A stretch of DNA of 64,000 bases from contig JAWKJY010000001.1 in assembly GCA_041393535.1 (NCBI GenBank), positions 124,001 through 188,000 on the forward strand, read 5' to 3'. Every line of letters starts with the position of its first letter. Within the stretch, counting starts at the first letter, position 1. A program made the position numbers and the translations under genes. The DNA comes from JAWKJY01 sp041393535 (lineage in GTDB: Bacteria; Actinomycetota; Thermoleophilia; Gaiellales; Gaiellaceae). Below are positions 38,281 through 47,233 of the stretch, piece by piece. Under the pieces are notes generated by a model. That model was not told where the DNA came from, searched no databases, and saw only the letters and a program-made list of their open reading frames with translations.

Positions 38281-39315
38281 CTAGCGTCCGTTCTCGGCGA
38301 CGCCGCCCGCGGCCAGCGCCGGTCCCCCGGCGGGGCGCGTGCGGAGCCGGGCCATCCTGCTCTGCGCCGGCTCGCGGCCGAGCGCCGCGACGCCGAAGGC
38401 GCGCAGCCAGGCACGGCGCGCGCCGCTCCCGTGCCGCGTCAACGCGGCGTGCGTGAGCGCCTCGAGCGCGACGAGCACCCGCAGCGCGAGCGCGACCGGC
38501 GCGCGGTGGTGCTTGCGCAGGTAGCGGAGCCGGCTCGCGATCAGGATCGGCACGAGCGACCAGCTCGGCGCCGACGCGCCGCCCTCGTGTGCGCACACGG
38601 CCGCCGGCTCGAAGCGCACCTCGAGGCCGAGGTCGTGGACGCCGCGGCAGAGCTCGACGTCCTCCGCGTAGAGGAAGTAGCCCTCGTCGAGCCCGCCGAG
38701 CGCCTGGAGCACGGAGCGGCGCACGAGGATGCAGGCGCCCGAGACCCACTCGGCGGATCGCGGCGCGGCGTAGGCGGCCGGGTCGCGCACGAGCTCGTCC
38801 GTCCAGCCGGCGTGCGGGAGGACGCGATGCAGGTAGAGCACCTGGGCCAGCGACGAGACGACTCGCGGGAAGCGCCGCTGCGAGTAGGCGAGCGAGCCGT
38901 CCGCCTCGAGCACGTTCGGAGCGACGGCGCCGACGCCCGGCTCCGCGTCGAGGCAGGCGACGAGCCGGCGCAGCGAGGCGGAGGCGAGGCGCGCATCGGG
39001 GTTCAGCAAGAGGACGTAGGGCGCGTCGCCGCGCGCCGCTCCGGCGTTGACGCCGTGCGCGAAGCCGCCGTTCACGTCGAGCTGGACCGCGACGACGTCG
39101 AGGTCGGCGACCGCCTCGAGGCTGCCGTCGGCCGAGTCGTTGTCGACGACGATCACGCGGGCCCAGTCGAGCCCGGCGAGCTGCTCGACGCAGCCGCGCA
39201 GGCGGTCGCGGCTGTTGAAGGAGACGACGACGACGTCGACGCGCACGGGTCGGGGGCACTCCTCGTCGCAGCCGGTGGGGGCCCCGCCGGGGGGCGTCAG
39301 GACGGAAGCGGGCAT
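38281..39315 (-). CDS. Glycosyltransferase family 2, rhamnosyltransferase-like
   Basis: A 344-residue GT2 protein: VDVVVVSFNSRDRLRGCV, then VIVVDNDSADGS, LLLNPDARL with the acidic motif, and EWVSGACILVRRSVLQ followed by GYFLYAEDVELC, the WbbL-type pattern of rhamnosyltransferases. Donor specificity is not proven. Ten bases separate it from the asparagine synthase gene downstream. The ATG at 39315 has a TACGGT box nine bases upstream, so it probably begins a leaderless or near-leaderless transcript covering three genes to 35470. Confidence 0.87.
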   Translation of the reverse strand: MPASVLTPPGGAPTGCDEECPRPVRVDVVVVSFNSRDRLRGCVEQLAGLDWARVIVVDNDSADGSLEAVADLDVVAVQLDVNGGFAHGVNAGAARGDAPYVLLLNPDARLASASLRRLVACLDAEPGVGAVAPNVLEADGSLAYSQRRFPRVVSSLAQVLYLHRVLPHAGWTDELVRDPAAYAAPRSAEWVSGACILVRRSVLQALGGLDEGYFLYAEDVELCRGVHDLGLEVRFEPAAVCAHEGGASAPSWSLVPILIASRLRYLRKHHRAPVALALRVLVALEALTHAALTRHGSGARRAWLRAFGVAALGREPAQSRMARLRTRPAGGPALAAGGVAENGR

Positions 39316-39324
39316 CTCCGACGC

Positions 39325-39330
39325 ACCGTA
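39325..39330 (-). promoter_or_regulatory. Leaderless-type -10 box before the GT2 gene at 39315
   Basis: The minus strand reads GGGCTACGGT with TACGGT ending nine bases before the ATG. The extended word GGGCTACGGT is also present before the starts at 42661 and 44417. The rest of the 104-base gap holds a GCGGGTTTC word on the plus strand at about 39366-39374, similar to the element at 44523. Confidence 0.5.
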
Positions 39331-39419
39331 GCCCCGTCCCGGGCCACCGTGAACCGGTAGAACGGGCGGGTTTCGGGGGGTCTCGGCCCCGCCCGGACGG
39401 GGCCCGTCCCGGCGGGCGG

Positions 39420-42400
39420 CTAGGCCTCGTCGGCGCCCGCGTCGGGCGTCGAGCCGTTCCGCGGGCGGGGCTCGCCGTCGATGTCGACCGCGGGGTGGTC
39501 GGTCGCGCTGCCCCGCCCGAGGGCCGCGGCGCCGGGCGCGAGGTGGAGGTCGAACCCGCTCGCGTCGACGAAGCCCGGGACGGCCTGGAGGTCGGTCGAG
39601 CCGCAGGTGCGGTTCTCCCAGACGTTGCGCGTGTGGACGACGCCGGTCCCGCAGGTGCTCGCCCAGCCCGCGTTGCCGGTGGCCGTCCAGCCGAGCCCCG
39701 AGAAGGACCCGTCGAAGATGACGCCGCCGCGGAACGAGTTGTAGCGGATCGCCCCGTTCGCGCCGCGCGGGTAGAGGTAGAGCGCGTAGGCGCCGCCGCC
39801 TGTCGGCCGGTCGAACCAGTTGTTCTCGATCGTCAGGTTCGTGATCGAGCCGCCGAGGATCTCGTTGACGAACACGTCCATCACGTCGCAGCGGGTGAAG
39901 CGGCTGCGCCGGATCGTCGTCCCGTTCGACTCCTGGACGAACAGGCACTCGACGTGGCCGCTCGGGTTCGCGGTGCGGGTGACGTCGTGGAAGCCGACCC
40001 CGTCGACGAGGACGTTCTCGGACACCGGCAGGCCGGGGTAGGTGCCGATCGTCGAGGAGATCGCCGTGTCGATCCCGCCGATCGAGCCGCCCGCGATCGT
40101 GACGTCCTTGCCGGCGCGGACGAAGAAGAACTGCGCGTCGACGTTCCAGAAGGTCACGTCCTCCGGGCGCTGCCCGCCGCTCGAGCCGTTCTGCGGCACG
40201 ACGAACAGGTCCTCGGCGTCCATGTCGACGAACGTGACGTGCTTCGCGCCGCCCGGCGCGAGCTCCCCGACGGTCACGGTCGCCCCGGCGGCGGGCCGGA
40301 AGACCACGTCGTCGGCGGAGGTCTTCGACGCGTCGTACCCGATCGACTGCGAGCCGTACGAGCCGCCGGCGACCTCGACGATCTGCCCCGGCTTCGCGAC
40401 CCGGTAGGCGCGGTCGAAGCTCCGGCACGGCGCGGCCGCCGTGCAGGACCCGGAGTCCGAGCCGGTCGTCGAGACGAAGAGCTGGGCCGGCCCGCTCGGC
40501 GGCGGGGGCACCGTCGGCGGAGCGGGCGGGGGCGCGGGCGGTGCCGGCGGCGGGGAGGGCGGCGGGGGCGCCGGGCTCGGCGTGGGCGCGGGCGTGGGGC
40601 TGGGAGACGGCGACGGGCTCGGGCCCGGGGACGGCGAGGGGCTCGGGCTGGGGGACGGCGAGGGCGAGGGCGAGCTCGTCGGCCCGGGGGCGGTCCCCGC
40701 CGGGCAGCGGGCCGTCGCGGCGACGATCGTCGACCAGCGCGAGCAGTTGCCGGCCGCGTCGCGTGCGCGCACGGCCAGGCGGTAGCGCGTCCCCAGGCCA
40801 GCTTGCCGACGGTGTACGTCCGCCGCGAGGTGCTGCCGACCCGCACGCCGGCGCGGTAGACGTCGTAGCCGAGCAGGCGGCGGTCGTCTCTCGAGCGGCG
40901 CCACGCGAGCGTGACCGTCGTGCGGGTCGCGGCGGTGGCGCGCACGCGGCCGGGGGCGCTCGGCGCCTTCGTGTCGCGACGGCGCGGGCGCGTCCCGCGG
41001 GGGATGTGGCGAGGGCGCGCGCGGCTGTCGCGCCCGTCGCCGTCTCGTCGGCGCCGGCATCGGGGAAGGCGCCGCGAGGTCGTGCTTCCCCGTCGATGTC
41101 GGTGGCGGGGAAGTCGCCCGGGTGGCCGCGGTCGATCGCGGCCGCCCCCGGGCGGAGGTGGAAGTCGAGGCCGGCGAGGTCGACGAAGCCGTGCGCCGCC
41201 CGCTGGTCGCCGGGGCCGCAGGCGTTGCCGGCGTACCAGACGTTGTGGTCGACGTCGACGCCGGCGCGGCCGCAGCCCTCGACGCTCGGCGCGATGTTCC
41301 CGTGGATGCGGACGTCGCCGCCGATCGCGCTCGCGGCCGAGACGCCGATCGACTCGTTCGTCGAGTTGTTGCGGATCGTCACGTCGCGCCACGTCGCGCC
41401 GCCGCCGTCGCCGAGGTAGACGGAGAAGAAGCCGCTGCGGCAGCAGTCAAGGACGTTGTTCTCGATCAGGACGTCCGTGGGTGAGCCGGCCACCGAGTCG
41501 ACGGTCAGCAGCACGGCGAAGTGCTCGCAGTTCCACATGCGCGTGTTCCGGATCGTCAGGCCCCGGACGCCCCAGGTGTGGACGCAGTCGGCGTGGGAGC
41601 TGCCGTCCGTGCGCGTGAAGTCGTGGATCGCGGCGCCGTCGATGACGATGCCCGTCGGCACCCTGGCGTCGCTCGGGCTCTCCGGCGCGATGTCGTTCGA
41701 CCCGTTCTGGAACGGCCCGTAGTCGCCGCCGAGGATCCGCACGTCGGCGGAGCCGGGATCGTGAACTTCGGCGCGCTGACGTTGCGGAAGGTCACGTCGC
41801 TCGCGTCGCGCCACGTGCGCCAGTACGGCCACGCGGTGAAGCGGACGTCGCGCAGCTCGAGGTGCGAGCCGTGCACCTGGGCGCTCGCGATCGTCACCGT
41901 CGCGCCGTCCGCGGGGCGGAAGACGTCGTCCGCCGACGTCTTGCTCGCGTCGGGCTGGATCGTCTGGGCCGGGTACGCGCCGCCGGCGAGCTCGACGACC
42001 TGGCCTGGCCGCGCGACCCGGTACGCGCGGTCGAGCGAGCGGCAGGGAGCGGCCTTCGAGCACGCCGCCGTCCGACCCCGACGGGCTGAGGAAGAGGTCG
42101 GCCGGGCCGGTCGGCGGCGCGGGCACCGGCGTCGGCGGCACCGGAGCGGGCGCGGGCGACGGCGAGGGCGGCGGCGGGGTGGGCGCCGGCGGCGAGGCGA
42201 CGGCGACGGCTTGCCGGGCGCTCCGGGCTGGTCGGGAGCCCGGGGCGCCGCCCGGCTGGCCGGCGCAGGCGGCGGTCGCGGCGCGGATCGCGACGCGGAC
42301 CGGCGCGGCCCCTCGCGTCGCGACCGCGCACGGCGAGGCGGTAGGCCGTCCCGCAGCGGAGCCCGGTGAAGCGGAAGCGCGAGCGCTGCGTGGCGGCGAC

Positions 42401-42661
42401 CCGCGTGCCGTTGCGGAAGACGACCCAGCGCGCGGCCGGCCGCGTCGCCCTGGCGCGACGCCAGTCGAGCGTGATCGCGGCCTCGCCCGCGCGGACGACC
42501 GAGAGGCCGACCGGCCTGGGCGCCCCGGTGCCGCGGGCGGCCTCCGCCGCGGCGGGCCCGGCGAGCGCTGCGGCGGCGAGCGCGAGCGCGGCGGCGAGGC
42601 CCGTCAGCCGGCCGACGCGTCTGCAGCGGGGTCGGCGGCTGTGGGTCGCGTGGGCCGTCAC
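39420..42661 (-). CDS. Secreted two-module Fn3 plus right-handed beta-helix protein, frameshifted
   Basis: A GTG at 42661 starts a signal peptide (LTGLAAALALAAAALAGPAAAEA) and an Fn3-like domain. Then come a Pro-rich linker, a parallel beta-helix module (GSDG, PFQNGSNDIAPESP, TIRNTRMWNCEHFAVLL, ending DAGADE), a second Fn3 (APGRVRATAATRTTVTLAWRRS), a long Pro-Ser linker, and a second beta-helix (FVSTTGSDSGSC, then STIGTYPGLPVSENVLVDG, ending DAGADEA). Frames break near 42310, 42060, 41755, 41040 and 40800, so the about 1080-residue product is inferred. Beta-helix proteins often bind or cleave polysaccharide, but no catalytic residues are recognised. The second module is closely related to the protein at 47234. 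Confidence 0.7.
40497..40685 (-). repeat. Low-complexity Pro/Ser linker coding repeat
   Basis: The minus strand encodes a run of alternating Ser-Pro followed by Pro-Ala and Pro-rich segments that links the second Fn3 domain to the second beta-helix module of the secreted protein. Short repeats of this sort allow slipped-strand length changes and also promote sequencing error. Confidence 0.85.
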
Positions 42662-42771
42662 GTCGGCCCGACCGTAGCCCTCCCGCCCGTCCGGGGGACC
42701 ACCGGGAGCGCGTGTTTTTACGAAGCCCTTACGGGCTGCACGCACACTCCCAACGACACCTAGCCCGCTGG
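42662..42771 (-). promoter_or_regulatory. Promoter region of the beta-helix gene, with an AT-rich patch
   Basis: The minus strand carries TACGGT (42671-42676) nine bases before the GTG at 42661, in the word GGGCTACGGT. Further upstream is a rare AT-rich patch (42714-42721, T-run) beside a small hairpin (AGCCC 42724-42728 with GGGCT 42733-42737). On the transcribed strand the hairpin is followed by A bases and not T, so it is not a normal terminator for the acyltransferase gene that ends at 42772. Its function is unknown. Confidence 0.45.
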
Positions 42772-43263
42772 TTAGGGATGGCGAAGCAGGCGCGCCGGCA
42801 CGCCCGCGACGACCGCGCCGGGCGGGATGTCGCGCGTCACGACGGCGCCGGCGCCGACGAGCGCGCCCTCCCCGATCGTCACGCCGCCGAGCACCACGGC
42901 GCCGGAGCCGATCGAGGCGCGCCGGTGGACGAGCGTCCGCAGCAGCTCCCAGTCGGCGGCCGTCTGGAGCGAGCCGTCGTCGTTCGTCGCGCGCGGGCGC
43001 TTGTCGTTCACGAACATCACGCCGTGGCCGACGAAGACCTCGTCGCCGATCTCGACGCCCTCGCACACGAACGTGTGGCTCTGGATCTTGCACCGCTCGC
43101 CGACCGCGCTCCCGCGCTGGATCTCGACGAAGGGGCCGACGCGCGTGCCGGCGCCGACGCGGCAGCCGTAGAGGTTCGTGAAGGACTGGACGACGACGTC
43201 GTCGCCGAACTCGACGTCGTTCAGCAGCCGGTTGGGCGCGTCGTTCGCGGGCATGGACGCCAT
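42772..43263 (-). CDS. Hexapeptide-repeat sugar acyltransferase (WbpD/FdtC-like)
   Basis: A 163-residue left-handed beta-helix acyltransferase: repeated hexapeptides (VGAGTRVGPFVEIQ, IGDEVFVGHGVMFVNDK, IGSGAVVLGGVTIGEG) and the terminal VVTRDIPPGAVVAGVPAR. The FVNDKRPRA insertion matches WbpD/WlbB and FdtC enzymes, which acetylate the 3-amino group of a nucleotide sugar. It follows the DegT aminotransferase by eight bases, and its ribosome-binding site (GGGGAGAGG) overlaps that gene's stop. Together they would make a 3-acetamido sugar precursor. The start at 43263 fits this ribosome-binding site; 43254 is an alternative. Confidence 0.88.
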   Translation of the reverse strand: MASMPANDAPNRLLNDVEFGDDVVVQSFTNLYGCRVGAGTRVGPFVEIQRGSAVGERCKIQSHTFVCEGVEIGDEVFVGHGVMFVNDKRPRATNDDGSLQTAADWELLRTLVHRRASIGSGAVVLGGVTIGEGALVGAGAVVTRDIPPGAVVAGVPARLLRHP

Positions 43264-43271
43264 CGCGTGAC

Positions 43272-44417
43272 CTACCTCTCCCCGCCGTGGCGGAAGTGGC
43301 GGGCGATCGCGCCTGCGACGCCGACCTGGGCGGCCTCGGACAGGCCGGGGTAGAGCGGCAGCGACAGGCCCTCGCGGGCGAGCGCCTCGGCGACCGGGAA
43401 CGCCCCCGGCCGGTGCCCGAGCCAGCGGTACGCGTCGGTCAGGTGGACCGGCTGCGGGTAGTGGCGGCCCGTCGCGATCCCCTGCTCGCGCAGGCTCGCA
43501 GCGAGCGCGTCGGGGTCGGCGGTGCGCACGACGTAGAGGTGCCAGACCGGGTCGCTCGACGGCGCGATCGGCGGCAGCACGAGGTCGCCGACGCCGTCGA
43601 GCAGGTCGGCGTAGCGCGCGGCGAGCGCGCGCCGCTCCTCGTTCCAGCCCTCGAGCTCGCGCAGCTTGCGCAGGAGGACGATCGCCTGGATCGTGTCGAG
43701 CCGGGACGTCCAGCCCTCCATGTCGTGCCGGTACTTGGCCGTCTGCCCGTGCTCGCGCAGCGCGCGCACGCGGGCGGCCAGCTCCGCGTCGCCGGTGACG
43801 AGCGCGCCGCCGTCGCCGAAGGCGCCGAGGTTCTTCCCGGGGTAGAAGCTGAACGCGCCGGCCAGCCCGGCCGCGCCCGCCCGCAGGCCGTCGCGCTCGG
43901 CGCCATGGGCCTGGCAGGCGTCCTCGACGAGGACGAGGTCGTGGCGCGCGGCGAGCTCCCCGAGCGCGCGAAGGTCGGCGAGCTGCCCGTAGAGGTGCAC
44001 CGGCAGCAGGGCGCGCGTCGCGGGGGTGATCGCGGTCGCGGCCGCGGCCGCGTCGAGGCAGTAGTCGGTCGGGTCGACGTCGACGACGACGGGCGTCGCG
44101 CCGGCCTGCGTGACGGCTTCGAGCGTCGCGACGAACGTCTGCGCGGGGACGATCACCTCGTCGCCGCGGCCGACGCCGGCGGCGATCAGGGCCAGGCGGA
44201 TCGCGTCGAGGCCGCTCGCGGTGCCGACGCAGTGCGCCGTGCCGCAGTAGGTGGCGAAGGCGTCCTCGAACGCCGCGACCTGCGGGCCGCCCGTGAACGC
44301 GCTGGAGTCGACGAGGTCGGCGAACGCGGCGAGGAGGTCGTCCTTCATGCTCGCGTGCATCCCGCCCAGGTCGAGGAACGGCACCGGCTGTGCGGCGGTC
44401 GGAAGCTGCATCGTCAT
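43272..44417 (-). CDS. DegT/DnrJ/EryC1 sugar aminotransferase
   Basis: A 381-residue PLP enzyme of the sugar aminotransferase family: PFLDLGGMH at the start, TASGLDAIRLAL, VEDACQAHGA, and the PLP lysine Lys195 in SFYPGKNLGAFGDGGA. That lysine motif is closest to 3-aminotransferases of the DesV/TylB/FdtB kind, while the neighbours (oxidoreductase 46175, acyltransferase 42772) resemble the Wbp/Wlb pathway, so the donor nucleotide is uncertain. The ATG at 44417 has a TACGGT box seven bases upstream and was preferred over the GTG nine bases earlier. Confidence 0.9.
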   Translation of the reverse strand: MTMQLPTAAQPVPFLDLGGMHASMKDDLLAAFADLVDSSAFTGGPQVAAFEDAFATYCGTAHCVGTASGLDAIRLALIAAGVGRGDEVIVPAQTFVATLEAVTQAGATPVVVDVDPTDYCLDAAAAATAITPATRALLPVHLYGQLADLRALGELAARHDLVLVEDACQAHGAERDGLRAGAAGLAGAFSFYPGKNLGAFGDGGALVTGDAELAARVRALREHGQTAKYRHDMEGWTSRLDTIQAIVLLRKLRELEGWNEERRALAARYADLLDGVGDLVLPPIAPSSDPVWHLYVVRTADPDALAASLREQGIATGRHYPQPVHLTDAYRWLGHRPGAFPVAEALAREGLSLPLYPGLSEAAQVGVAGAIARHFRHGGER

Positions 44418-44424
44418 GGCTCCC

Positions 44425-44430
44425 ACCGTA
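44425..44430 (-). promoter_or_regulatory. Leaderless-type -10 box for the DegT operon
   Basis: The minus strand reads GGGCTACGGT, ending seven bases before the ATG at 44417. The promoter is divergent from the sugar transferase promoter in the same 200-base gap. Confidence 0.55.
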
Positions 44431-44465
44431 GCCCGCTCCCCGCGAGGGATCGCCGCCCGGGAGCA

Positions 44466-44568
44466 CGGTTTCCCGGAGCCCCCCGCCCCTACCCGATCGA
44501 GCAGGTGCCCGGGCGCGCGAGCGGGTTTCCGGTCTGGCCTTACCCCGCTCGCACCCCGCTCCTACGCT
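44466..44568 (+). promoter_or_regulatory. Promoter and repeated GGTTTCC elements before the sugar transferase gene
   Basis: A TTACCC (44540-44545) and TACGCT (44563-44568) pair separated by 17 bases is a plausible sigma-70-type promoter about 50 bases upstream of the start. Upstream lie CGGTTTCCCGG (44466-44476) and GGGTTTCCGG (44523-44532), the latter followed by GGTCTGG. The -10 region word CCCGCTCCTACGCT differs in one base from CCCGCTCCTAGGCT before the operon at 24765. Confidence 0.5.
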
Positions 44569-44617
44569 GGATCCGACCGGAGCGGATGCGCCGCGACCCC
44601 GCGGCGCCGGCAACGAG

Positions 44618-46178
44618 GTGACTGTGGACGGGCAAGCCATGAGCGGCGCCAGCCCCGCCCGTCACGCCCGGACGGGCGACGACTGGACGGAGCGGCTCGA
44701 CGAGCGGACGCGACTCCTGCTCGAGCTGCGCCGCGCCCGCGAGGGGCGCGCGAACCGGCGCGGCGCGCTCATCCGGCGCATGCTCGTCCTGGCCGACGTC
44801 CTCGGCCTCGCCGTCGCCGTGCTCGTGGTCGAGCTCGTCCTCGGCGCCCGTGGCGAGGTGGGTCGGATCGACGCGCTCGTCGAGTGGCTGCTGTTCCTCT
44901 GCACGCTGCCCGCCTGGATCGTCTTCGCGAAGCTCTTCCGCCTCTACGACCACGACGACCTGCGCACCGAGCACACGACGGTCGACGACCTCGTCGGCGT
45001 CTTCCTGCTCGTGACCGTCGGGTCGTTCGTCGTCCTCGTCGGCGCGGTGGTGACGCGGATGGCCGACCCGGACATCGACAAGCTCGCCGCCTTCTGGGCG
45101 CTCGCGATCGTGCTGGTCACCGCCTCGCGGGCCGTCGCCCGGGCGGCCTGCCGCCGGAGCCTGCTCTACCTGCAGAACACGCTGATCCTCGGCGCGGGCG
45201 ACGTCGGCCAGCTCGTCGCGCGCAAGCTGGTGCAGCATCGCGAGTACGGGATCAACCTGCTCGGCTTCGTCGACGCCGACCCGCGGGAGATCCGCGCCGA
45301 CCTCCCGGGCACCTCGGTGCTCGGGGAGCCGTCCGAGCTCGAGGAGCTCGTGCGCCGGCTCGACGTCGAGCGCGTCGTCGTCGCCTTCTCGAGCGAGCCC
45401 GACCACGAGCGGGTGCGGATCCTCCGCATGCTCGAGGACGCCGGCGTCCAGGTGGACATCGTGCCGCGGCTGTTCGACGCGGTCGGCCCGAACGCCCGGC
45501 TGCACAGCGTCGAGGGGCTGCCCCTGCTCGCGCTGCCGCCCGCCCCGCCGGTTCCCCGCCTCCCGCGCGCTCAAGCGGGCGATCGACCTCGCCGGGGCGA
45601 GCGTCGGCCTGCTCCTCACCGCGCCGATCTTCGCGTTCGTCGCGTGGCGGATCCGCCGCGACGGGCCCGGCCCGATCCTCTTCCGGCAGACCCGCCTGGG
45701 CGAGGGGATGCGGGAGTTCACCGCGCTGAAGTTCCGCACGATGGTCGTCGACGTCGACACGTCCGTGCACCGCGACTTCATCCGCTCGACGATGGACGCG
45801 GGCGCCGCGCCGGCCGAGGGCGGCCTCTACAAGCTCTCGCGCGAGGACGCGATCACGCCGACCGGCCGCTGGCTGCGCAAGACGAGCCTCGACGAGCTGC
45901 CCCAGCTGATCAACGTGCTGCGCGGCGAGATGTCGCTCGTCGGCCCGCGGCCCTGCATCCCGTACGAGACGGAGTTCTTCCAGCCGCACCACTTCGAGCG
46001 GTTCCGCGTGCCGGGCGGCATCACCGGCCTCTGGCAGGTGACCGCGCGCGCCCACTCGACGTTCGGCGAGGCGCTCGACATGGACGTGCAGTACGCGCGC
46101 GGCTGGTCGCTCGGCCTCGACCTCGCGCTGCTCTTGAAGACGCCGATCCACATGCTCCGACGGAAGGGGACGACGTGA
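44618..46178 (+). CDS. Polyprenyl-phosphate sugar-1-phosphate transferase (initiating transferase), one frameshift
   Basis: The N-terminal part has about four to five transmembrane helices (MLVLADVLGLAVAVLVVELV, and so on) and a Rossmann-like domain (NTLILGAGDVGQLVARKL). Near 45545-45570 the frame shifts, and the catalytic bacterial sugar transferase domain follows (SRALKRAIDLAGAS, LFRQTRLGEG, ALKFRTMV, SLDELPQLINVLRGEMSLVGPRP). It would transfer a sugar-phosphate to undecaprenyl phosphate, the first committed step. Possible starts are GTG 44618, GTG 44624 and ATG 44639; the GAGGTGA site favours 44624 or later. One indel error is likely. Confidence 0.85.
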
Positions 46179-47227
46179 CCACGCCACCGCAGCGCACCGA
46201 GCCCGTGCGCATCGCCGTGACGGGCCTCGGCTACTGGGGCCCGAACCTGCTGCGCAACCTCGTCGAGCTGGCGGAGGCGGAGGTGACCGCGATCTGCGAC
46301 CTCGACCAGGAGCGGCTCGACGTGTTCGCGCGGCGCTACCCGGCGGTCGGGACGACCCCGCGCTTCGACGACGTGCTCGAGGACGAGTCGATCGAGGCGG
46401 TCGTGATCGCGACGCCCGTGTCCACGCACTTCGACCTGGCGCGCCGCGCGCTCGAGGCGGGCAAGCACGTCTTCGTCGAGAAGCCGTTCGCCGCCTCGGC
46501 CGACGAGGCCCGCAGGCTGATCGAGATCGCCGCGCGGGCCGACCGGCTGATCATGCCGGGGCACACGTTCCTGTACAGCCCGCCGGTGAACCTCGTCCGC
46601 GACCTGATCCAGTCCGGCGACCTCGGCGAGGTCTACTTCGTCTCGACGAGCCGCGTCAACCTGGGGCTGCACCAGCCCGACGTGAGCGTCGCCTGGGACC
46701 TCGGCCCGCACGACTTCTCGATCCTGCGCTACTGGCTCGGCGAGTCGCCGACGCACGTCAGCGCGCTGAGCCGCGGCTGCGTCATCCCGGCGATCCCGGA
46801 CGTCGCGTTCATCAACCTCGAGTTCCCCTCGGGCGCGATCGCGCACGCGGAGCTCTCGTGGCTCTCGCCGAGCAAGCTGCGCCGGACGACCGTCGTCGGC
46901 TCGCGCAAGATGGCCGTCTACGACGACACGAGCAACGAGCCCGTCCGCGTCTTCGACTCCGGCGTCAGCTTCCGCGACCCGGAGACGTTCGGCGAGTACC
47001 GGCTGAGCTACCGCACCGGCGACATCGTCTCGCCGCACATCCAGGCGGTCGAGCCGCTGCGCCTCTCGATGCTCGACTTCTGCAGGGCGATCCGCACCGG
47101 CGAGGCCCCGCGCTCGTCCTCCGAGGTCGGGCTCGAGGTCGTCCGGATGATCGAGGCGGTCGAGGAGAGCCTCGCGGCCAACGGCACGCGCGTCGAGCTG
47201 CGCGACCTCGCGCCCGTCGCCGGGTAG
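46175..47227 (+). CDS. Gfo/Idh/MocA sugar dehydrogenase (WlbA/WbpB-like)
   Basis: A 350-residue NAD(P)-dependent oxidoreductase: IAVTGLGYWGPNLLRNL at the N-terminus, the catalytic EKP motif (KHVFVEKPFAAS), GHTFLYSPPV and the Gfo/Idh/MocA C-terminal sheet (WDLGPHDFSILRYWLG). In polysaccharide loci this type oxidises C3 of a UDP-N-acetylated uronic acid before transamination. The GTG start overlaps the sugar transferase stop (GTGA). Unlike the related protein at 9899-10996 it keeps the EKP lysine. Confidence 0.88.
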   Translation: MTTPPQRTEPVRIAVTGLGYWGPNLLRNLVELAEAEVTAICDLDQERLDVFARRYPAVGTTPRFDDVLEDESIEAVVIATPVSTHFDLARRALEAGKHVFVEKPFAASADEARRLIEIAARADRLIMPGHTFLYSPPVNLVRDLIQSGDLGEVYFVSTSRVNLGLHQPDVSVAWDLGPHDFSILRYWLGESPTHVSALSRGCVIPAIPDVAFINLEFPSGAIAHAELSWLSPSKLRRTTVVGSRKMAVYDDTSNEPVRVFDSGVSFRDPETFGEYRLSYRTGDIVSPHIQAVEPLRLSMLDFCRAIRTGEAPRSSSEVGLEVVRMIEAVEESLAANGTRVELRDLAPVAG

Positions 47228-47233
47228 CAGATC

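Noticed and set aside
40497..40685. Ser-Pro repeat as a tandem DNA repeat array of regulatory kind.
   Set aside because: It is in frame with the secreted beta-helix protein and is explained as a flexible linker.
42714..42737. T-rich patch plus small hairpin as an intrinsic terminator of the acyltransferase gene.
   Set aside because: On the transcribed strand the hairpin is followed by A bases, and the stem is only five pairs.
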